In this document: positions 58,976 to 64,000 of the stretch, piece by piece
Layout of the letters: each line of letters opens with the position of its first letter
How positions within the stretch are numbered: position 1 is the first letter of the stretch
From: Rhizobiales bacterium 62-17
GTDB taxonomy: Bacteria > Pseudomonadota > Alphaproteobacteria > Rhizobiales > Beijerinckiaceae
DNA length: 64,000 nt
Assembly: GCA_001898965.1 (NCBI GenBank)
Contig: MKVW01000009.1
Span: 62,001-126,000 of the forward strand
Direction: 5' to 3'
The notes under the pieces: model-generated
Database searches by the model: none
What the model was told of the DNA's origin: nothing
Seen by the model: only the letters and a program-made list of their open reading frames with translations
Program-made: the position numbers and the translations under genes

Positions 58976-60529
58976 CTATTCGGCCGCGAGGCCACTGGCA
59001 GCACCAGCTTTGCGCCCATCGAAAATCCCCGACTTGCGCTGTCCTTGCAGCAAAGCCGGATCGACCGAGAAGGTAAGGCCGCCGATTTCCTGCGCCGTCA
59101 GCACCGGCAGCCGCTCGACGAGGCCGAGGAAACGATCCTGTTCGGGGCGCGCGATAATGCCTTCAGCCAGCGTGCGGAACTTGGCGACATATTGCGCCCG
59201 CTTGAACGGACGTGCGCCGAGCGGATGCGCATCGGCGACGGCGATTTCATCTTCAATCACCGATCCGTCTGTCAGGGTGATGACGACGCGGCCGCCAAAA
59301 GCCAGTTCCTTCGGATCGCGGCTGTGATAGCGCCGCGTCCATTCGGCGTCCTCGGCGGTGGAAATCTTGTGCCAGAGCGCGATCGTCTCCGGCCGGTTGG
59401 CGCGCGCGGGCGCGTAAGAGCGTTCATGATGCCAGCCGCCGTCTTCCAGCGCGACGGCGAAAATATACATGATCGAATGATCCAGCGTTTCGCGGCTCGC
59501 CTTCGGATCCATCTTCTGCGGATCGTTGGCGCCGGTGCCGATCACATAATGAGTGTGATGGCTGGTGTGGATGACGATGCTGCCGATAGCACCGAAACCG
59601 CCCTTGGCATGAACCTGCGGCCCCATGCGCCGCGCCAGATCGATCAAGGCCTGGCTTTGATATTCGGCCGAATGTTCCTTGGTGTAAGTGTTCAGAATGG
59701 CGCGCTTGGCTTCGCCGCGTTCCGGCAGCGGCACATGATATTCGGCCTTCGGGCCGCTGAGCAGCCAGGCGACGAATCCATCCTCGCCTTCCCAGGCTGG
59801 TGACGGCGCGCCCTCGCCGCGCATGACGCGATCGACCGCCTCGATCGCCATCTTGCCGGCAAAGGCCGGCGCATAGGCTTTCCAGCTCGAAATCTCGCCC
59901 TTGCGCGATTGCCGCGTCGTCGTCGTCACATGCAGTGCCTGCTGCACGGCCTGATAGATCGTCTCCGTCGGCAAGCCCAAAGCCGTGCCGATGCCGGCGG
60001 CGGCCGAAGGGCCGAGATGGGCGATGTGATCGATCTTGTGCTCGTGCAGGCAGATACCGGTGACGAGATCGACCTGGATTTCATAGCCGGTGGCAAGACC
60101 GCGCACGAGCGCCGCGCCATCGAGGCCGCAATGCTGCGCCACCGCCAGGATCGGCGGAATATTGTCGCCGGGATGCGAGTAATCGGCGGCAAGATACGTA
60201 TCGTGAAAGTCGAGTTCGCGCACTGCCACGCCATTGGCCCAGGCCGCCCATTCCGGCGACAGGCGCTGCGTCGGCGCCAGGCCGAACACCGTGGCGCCCG
60301 GCTGGAACGGATGCGCCTCGGCCTGCGCCCGCGCGCTCGCCACCGGCCGGCGATTGAGCGAAGCCGCCGCGACAGCCGCATTGTCGATGATCCGATTGCC
60401 GATCATCTCGATCACGTCATCGGCGACATCGACCGGATCGCTCGCCACCTCGGCGATCTTCCAGGCCAACTGTCCCTCGCGCGGCAGGTTCTCGGCGGAT
60501 TTATGGGTGCGAACGCTGTGCGATTTCAC
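58976..60529 (-). CDS. prpD: 2-methylcitrate dehydratase
   Basis: Converts 2-methylcitrate to cis-2-methylaconitate. 517 residues, normal PrpD length; the MmgE/PrpD fold is recognisable by the conserved [36 protein letters not shown] segment, then [22 protein letters not shown]-like sequence ([20 protein letters not shown]) and [30 protein letters not shown] near 330. The start overlaps the end of the thioesterase gene by 4 nt (ATGA). Same strand as prpC. Confidence 0.95.
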   Translation of the reverse strand: MKSHSVRTHKSAENLPREGQLAWKIAEVASDPVDVADDVIEMIGNRIIDNAAVAAASLNRRPVASARAQAEAHPFQPGATVFGLAPTQRLSPEWAAWANGVAVRELDFHDTYLAADYSHPGDNIPPILAVAQHCGLDGAALVRGLATGYEIQVDLVTGICLHEHKIDHIAHLGPSAAAGIGTALGLPTETIYQAVQQALHVTTTTRQSRKGEISSWKAYAPAFAGKMAIEAVDRVMRGEGAPSPAWEGEDGFVAWLLSGPKAEYHVPLPERGEAKRAILNTYTKEHSAEYQSQALIDLARRMGPQVHAKGGFGAIGSIVIHTSHHTHYVIGTGANDPQKMDPKASRETLDHSIMYIFAVALEDGGWHHERSYAPARANRPETIALWHKISTAEDAEWTRRYHSRDPKELAFGGRVVITLTDGSVIEDEIAVADAHPLGARPFKRAQYVAKFRTLAEGIIARPEQDRFLGLVERLPVLTAQEIGGLTFSVDPALLQGQRKSGIFDGRKAGAASGLAAE

Positions 60530-60948
60530 GTTGAACTATCCTTGCATGGGGTTGAATGCGTGATGGGCACCGGTCGGCCCTCAGCGTCGACGGCGACCAT
60601 TTCGAAGGAGCCGCGCACAGCCAGACGGCGCCGGCCGGACACCAGACCTTCCGAAGTGACTTCGACCACCACGGTCATGGAGGAGCGGCCGACCCGCGCC
60701 ACATGGGCGGCAAGCTCGATCAATTCGCCGACGCGCACCGGCACATGGAATTCGACCTTGTCGGACCGCGCCATGACGACGGGCGCCCGCGCCCGCCGCG
60801 TCGCGGCGATGAAGGCCGCCTTGCCCATCAGCGACAAGGCGTGGCCGCCAAACAAGGTGCCGTAATGATTGGCCTGTTCCGGAAACACCATTTCGGTGAA
60901 CCGGGCGCCGGTCTCGGTCGATGTGTCAGCCAGGACATCCTGCGCCAT
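60526..60948 (-). CDS. Acyl-CoA thioesterase, hotdog fold (YciA-like)
   Basis: 140 residues. Hotdog-fold core: [30 protein letters not shown], then [30 protein letters not shown]. The N in [12 protein letters not shown] and the D of the family (here [12 protein letters not shown]) mark the active site. First gene of the prp operon, overlapping prpD by 4 nt (ATGA). Possible role: removing excess propionyl-CoA or methylcitryl-CoA, protecting CoA pools. This location at the head of prpD is not part of the standard methylcitrate set I know. Confidence 0.88.
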   Translation of the reverse strand: MAQDVLADTSTETGARFTEMVFPEQANHYGTLFGGHALSLMGKAAFIAATRRARAPVVMARSDKVEFHVPVRVGELIELAAHVARVGRSSMTVVVEVTSEGLVSGRRRLAVRGSFEMVAVDAEGRPVPITHSTPCKDSST

Positions 60949-60990
60949 CGCTTAAGTCCCTTGCCAATGCCCTTGCCAGACGAAGCTGAG

Positions 60991-61080
60991 TTCGCAATAT
61001 TCGCAATTCAAAAGATGGGTAAAGAACTGAAAATGCGTAGATTTGCGAAGACTTGCATCAGAATTTGCAAAGTTTGCGAA
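60991..61080. promoter_or_regulatory. Divergent prp operator region with five TTGC(G/A)AA half-sites
   Basis: Between the thioesterase and the regulator. TTCGCAA (reverse complement TTGCGAA) occurs at 60991-60997 and 61000-61006; TTGCGAA or TTGCAAA occurs at 61043-61049, 61065-61071 and 61074-61080. Two sites point left and three right. Very likely the binding array of the XRE/RamB-type regulator at 61095, controlling prp and itself. Confidence 0.7.
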
Positions 61081-61094
61081 GCTCGGAGGTTGCC

Positions 61095-62519
61095 ATGAAG
61101 AAGGCCTTCGTCGGCGTGCGGCTCAAGCGGCTGCGCGAGGAGCGGCAGATGACCCAGCAGGCGCTCGCCTCCGCCATCGGCCTGTCGCTCAGCTATCTCA
61201 ACCAGATCGAGAACAATCAGCGCCCGCTCACTGTTCCTGTCCTGCTCAAACTCAACGCCGCCTTCGGCATCGATGTGCAATTGTTCTCCGAAGACGACGA
61301 AGCCCGCCTCATCGCCGATCTCAGGGAAGCGCTCACCGATCCGGCGCTGGGCGAACCGATCGCCTTGGCCGACATGCGCGAACTGGCCAATGCCATGCCC
61401 GCCGTCGGCCGCGCCCTCGTCGCTTTGCACCGGCGCTATCGTCGGGCGCTGGAACAATCGGCCGCGCTTGCCGCCCGCTTTGGCGACGACCGGCAAGATC
61501 GCACACCCGATCACACGCCCTCGCCTGTCTCGACGCCATTCGAGGAAGTGCGCGACTTCTTCTATGGCAAACACAACTACATCGCCGAACTCGACGAGGC
61601 GGCCGAACGGATCGCCCTCGAAGCCGAACTGCCCGTCGGCAATATGGCTGGCGCATTGGCGCAGCGTCTGCAAACACGCCACGGCATCCGCGTCATCTCC
61701 GGCACGCCCGATGACGCCTTGCGCCACTTCGACCGCGAAGCGCGCGTGCTGCGCCTGTCCTCCCGCCTGCATCCCGGCCAGCAGATGTTTCAGATGGCCA
61801 CGCAAGTGGCCTTCCTCGAGCAGGGTCAGACGATCGATCGGATCGTCTCGGAGGGGGCGCTGGCGGACGAAGCCTCGCGCCGTCTCGCCCGCATCGGCCT
61901 TGCCAATTATTTCGCCGGCGCGCTGCTTTTGCCTTATACCGCCTTTCGCGACAGGGCCGAGGCCTGCCGCTACGACATCGATGTGCTGAGCCAGCAGTTC
62001 GGCGTCGGTTTCGAAACCACGTGCCACCGTCTCAGCACCTTGCAGAAACCCGGCGCGCGCGGCGTGCCGTTCTTCTTCATCCGCGTCGACCGCGCCGGCA
62101 ATATTTCCAAGCGCCAGTCGGCGACCGACTTTCACTTCTCGCGCATCGGCGGCACCTGCCCGCTGTGGAATGTCTATGAAGCCTTCGCGCAGCCGCAGCG
62201 CATCCTGACGCAACTGGCGCGCATGCCGGACGAGCGCACCTACCTTTGGATCGCCCGCACGGTCTCACACGGCCAGGGCGGCTATCATGCGCCGCGCAAG
62301 ACCTTCGCCATTGCGCTCGGCTGCGACCTGCAGCACGCCGCACGCGTGGTCTATTCAGATGGACTTGATCTCAAAAACCCCGCCGCCGCCACGCCGATCG
62401 GCGCCGGCTGCCGCATCTGCGAGCGCGATGCCTGTCCGCAGCGCGCCTTTCCACCTGTCGGCAAAGCGCTGCACGTGGACGACACGCGCAGCGCTTTCGC
62501 GCCCTATGGAGCGAATTGA
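61095..62519 (+). CDS. XRE-family transcriptional regulator of short-chain acyl metabolism (RamB/PrpR-like)
   Basis: 474 residues from the ATG at 61095 (GGAGGTTGCC ahead). N-terminal HTH at about 12-65 (LKRLREERQMTQQALASAIGLSLSYLNQIENNQRPLTVPVLLKL). The middle is an ImmA/IrrE-like domain region (TRHGIRVISGTPDDALRHFDREARVLRLSSRL, then QMATQVAFLEQGQTID). The C-terminal domain has a short Cys cluster, GCRICERDACPQ. It matches the short-chain fatty acyl regulators that act on propionate genes in actinobacteria and alphaproteobacteria. Divergent from prp, with a clear array of half-sites between. Confidence 0.92.
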   Translation: MKKAFVGVRLKRLREERQMTQQALASAIGLSLSYLNQIENNQRPLTVPVLLKLNAAFGIDVQLFSEDDEARLIADLREALTDPALGEPIALADMRELANAMPAVGRALVALHRRYRRALEQSAALAARFGDDRQDRTPDHTPSPVSTPFEEVRDFFYGKHNYIAELDEAAERIALEAELPVGNMAGALAQRLQTRHGIRVISGTPDDALRHFDREARVLRLSSRLHPGQQMFQMATQVAFLEQGQTIDRIVSEGALADEASRRLARIGLANYFAGALLLPYTAFRDRAEACRYDIDVLSQQFGVGFETTCHRLSTLQKPGARGVPFFFIRVDRAGNISKRQSATDFHFSRIGGTCPLWNVYEAFAQPQRILTQLARMPDERTYLWIARTVSHGQGGYHAPRKTFAIALGCDLQHAARVVYSDGLDLKNPAAATPIGAGCRICERDACPQRAFPPVGKALHVDDTRSAFAPYGAN

Positions 62520-63728
62520 CTACGCCACCGCTGGCACGCGCCCAAGCCGCTCCAGTGCATCCTTCTCGACGTCATAGTCATAGAGCGACTTGCGGAATTG
62601 CGCCGATGTGGCGATCTCGCGATCGCGCTGTTCAAGACTGCCGCTGCGCGAATCGTAACGCAGACCATTGCGCCGCGCTTCCGCCTGAATGAGATCGGTA
62701 CGCGGTCGTCGGAAGGCTTCATAATCCTTCAGCACAGCCGGCACATCGGCTGGCGCATGGCCTTCAAGGAAGATCGACAGAGCGCAGCCATCCTCGATCG
62801 CCTGATTGGCGCCCTGGCCCAGATGCGGCAGCATCGCATGCGCCGCATCGCCCAGCAGCACGAGGCGGCCGTTGGTCCACGACGACAGCGGCAAGCGATC
62901 GTAAAGACCCCACCAGAAGCAGCTTTCAACTTTGGTCAGCAGATCGACGATCGGCGCATGCCAGCCGGCGAAAGACGCCGCCAGCTCGTCACGATCGCCC
63001 ACCGCCGACCAGGATTCGGCCAGCTCGTCGCCTGTCGGCACGAAGCCGACATAGTTGAGCAGAGTGCCGCCGCGCACCGGGAACACCATGAAATGCTTGC
63101 CGTCGCCCATCCACACCTGATGGGTGCGATCGTTCCAGGTGGCGAGCTTGTCGCGCGAGACGAGACCGCGATAGGCACGCGAGCCGGAATATTCCGGCGC
63201 CTGCGGCTCGACCACGAATTTCTGCAGCACCGATTGAATGCCGTCGGCGGCAATCACCACATCGGCTTCCGCCTGGGCGCCATGGGCGAAGAACAGGCGC
63301 GCCACCTGCTCGTCCTGCTCGAAGCCGGTGCAGCGATGGCCGGTGCGCACGCAGCCCTCCGGCAGTGCCGCCGCCAGCGCGTTCAGCATATCGGCGCGAT
63401 GCATGCCATACATGCCGTTCCAGCCGTTCGAATCCGTCGTCAGGATGGGGCCGACGACGGTGCCGTCCATGCGATAATATTGCGAGCCCGGGCCGACCTT
63501 GGCGCCGACTTGGTTCAACGGCCCTTGAAAGCCGATACGTTCCAAGACCCGCAGACTGTTGGGATAGATGAACAGGCCGGCGCCGACTTCGCCCAGCTTT
63601 CCCGCCTGCTCATAGACCGTGACGTCGAAGCCGCGCCGCACCAAAAAATTCGCCGCCGCCAATCCGCCCATGCCGCCGCCGACGATGGCGACGCGGAGTT
63701 TCCGTCCCATATTCACGTGCCTGTTCAT
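62520..63728 (-). CDS. FAD-dependent monooxygenase (salicylate/nicotinate hydroxylase-like)
   Basis: 402 residues from the ATG at 63728 (AAGG upstream); ATG at 63710 is also possible. Class A flavoprotein: GGGMGG at 17-22, E of the FAD ribose site in TVYEQAGKLGEVGAGL, an ADGIQSVL segment as the DG motif, and GDAAHAMLPHLGQGANQAIEDG late. It resembles salicylate hydroxylase and 6-hydroxynicotinate 3-monooxygenase. 71 nt downstream of a Bug receptor on the same strand, so receptor and enzyme probably form one unit. Its stop abuts that of the prp regulator with no gap. Confidence 0.88.
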   Translation of the reverse strand: MNRHVNMGRKLRVAIVGGGMGGLAAANFLVRRGFDVTVYEQAGKLGEVGAGLFIYPNSLRVLERIGFQGPLNQVGAKVGPGSQYYRMDGTVVGPILTTDSNGWNGMYGMHRADMLNALAAALPEGCVRTGHRCTGFEQDEQVARLFFAHGAQAEADVVIAADGIQSVLQKFVVEPQAPEYSGSRAYRGLVSRDKLATWNDRTHQVWMGDGKHFMVFPVRGGTLLNYVGFVPTGDELAESWSAVGDRDELAASFAGWHAPIVDLLTKVESCFWWGLYDRLPLSSWTNGRLVLLGDAAHAMLPHLGQGANQAIEDGCALSIFLEGHAPADVPAVLKDYEAFRRPRTDLIQAEARRNGLRYDSRSGSLEQRDREIATSAQFRKSLYDYDVEKDALERLGRVPAVA

Positions 63729-63798
63729 TGTTTTTGCCTTCAGACTGTTTCGCACATCGTTGCGGGGTTGGCCAGAAGGCCAATGGTTGAGAGCGTGC

Positions 63799-64000
63799 TC
63801 AGCCGGAACCGATTTTGACGTTCGCTTGCTTGATGACACCGCCCCAAAGCTTCTCCTCGGCGGCGATGAAGGTGGCGGCCTCTTGCGGCGTATTGCCGAT
63901 CGGCTTGGCGGCCTGATCGACGAATTTGCGGGTAATCTCCGGCGAACGGATGATCGCCACCACGTCGCGATTGATCTTCTCGATCAGCGCATCCGGCGTG
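63799..64000 (-). CDS. Bug-family solute-binding receptor, C-terminal end (cut by window edge)
   Basis: The last 66 or so residues of a reading frame entering from the right edge. The visible part (PDALIEKINRDVVAIIRSPEI, then FVDQAAKPIGNTPQEAATFIAAEEKLWGGVIKQANVKIG) fits the C-terminus of Bug/TctC receptors: the helix after the LN(R/x) motif and the final KLWGxVIKxANVK. No start is available in the window. It is upstream of the FAD monooxygenase on the same strand, so both may serve uptake and oxidation of one aromatic compound. Confidence 0.8.
   Translation of the reverse strand, partial: TPDALIEKINRDVVAIIRSPEITRKFVDQAAKPIGNTPQEAATFIAAEEKLWGGVIKQANVKIGSG

Noticed and set aside
57761-59803. 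680-codon plus-strand open frame over prpC and prpD
   Set aside because: Antisense to two clear enzyme genes; composition is His/Arg-rich and it starts in a repeat.

Overview
The window looks like a chromosomal stretch of a high-GC alphaproteobacterium, most likely from the Hyphomicrobiales. The main reason is the minus-strand housekeeping block rsfS, rlmH, envC-like, ctpA, divergent polysaccharide deacetylase and rppH, an order I know from that group. A bacteriophytochrome with its own heme oxygenase, many orphan Bug-type solute receptors and several palindromic intergenic repeats fit the same picture. I see no prophage, insertion sequence or CRISPR array. There are two tRNA genes and no rRNA.

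Layout. 1-5.9 kb: a Rieske oxygenase (cut by the left edge) divergent from a LysR regulator, then a tightly overlapping reductase, dehydrogenase and SRPBCC operon, then an MFS transporter. 6-9 kb: D-alanine catabolism (dadA, alr) with a divergent Lrp regulator. 9-16 kb: a P-loop ATPase, guanine deaminase, a tandem pair of Tat-exported PhoD phosphatases and a ClC channel. 16.3-19.4 kb: the bphP-bphO light-sensing pair. 19.7-24.7 kb: small secreted and basic unknown proteins, an IclR regulator, a 3-hydroxybenzoate 6-hydroxylase-like flavoprotein and a GST. 24.8-29.4 kb: an MgtC/SapB-like membrane protein, a methyltransferase, an alpha/beta hydrolase and a CPA1 antiporter. 29.4-32.9 kb: a TetR regulator, two operator palindromes and two flavin monooxygenases, the first TetX-like. 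32.9-37.3 kb: GNAT, an MHS transporter, tRNA-Ser, tRNA-Leu, HxlR, DoxX, SDR and MAPEG genes. 37.4-45.1 kb: ilvD with a divergent LysR gene, a His/Gly-rich exported peptide, a Bug receptor, a purine permease and a PagL-like deacylase. 45.2-51.3 kb: the housekeeping block. 51.5-56.7 kb: a GntR-controlled candidate catabolic locus (extradiol dioxygenase, Bug receptor, Tat-exported amidohydrolase, heme-oxygenase-like protein). 56.7-62.5 kb: the methylcitrate cycle (prpB, prpC, prpD, thioesterase) with its divergent XRE/RamB-type regulator. 62.5-64 kb: another flavin monooxygenase and the C-terminal end of a Bug receptor.

Functionally the window is dominated by scavenging and breakdown of small organic molecules: aromatic oxidation (one Rieske system, four flavin monooxygenases, one extradiol dioxygenase), purine uptake and deamination, D-alanine and propionate use, organophosphate hydrolysis, and several regulators sitting on clear palindromic operators. 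The most promising under-described unit is the GntR locus at 51.5-56.7 kb. The TetR/TetX-like cassette and the Rieske oxygenase with a greatly lengthened cluster-binding loop come next. Two families of palindromic repeats occur between genes: one is seen only between convergent gene ends, the other splits the phoD pair and interrupts the prp genes.
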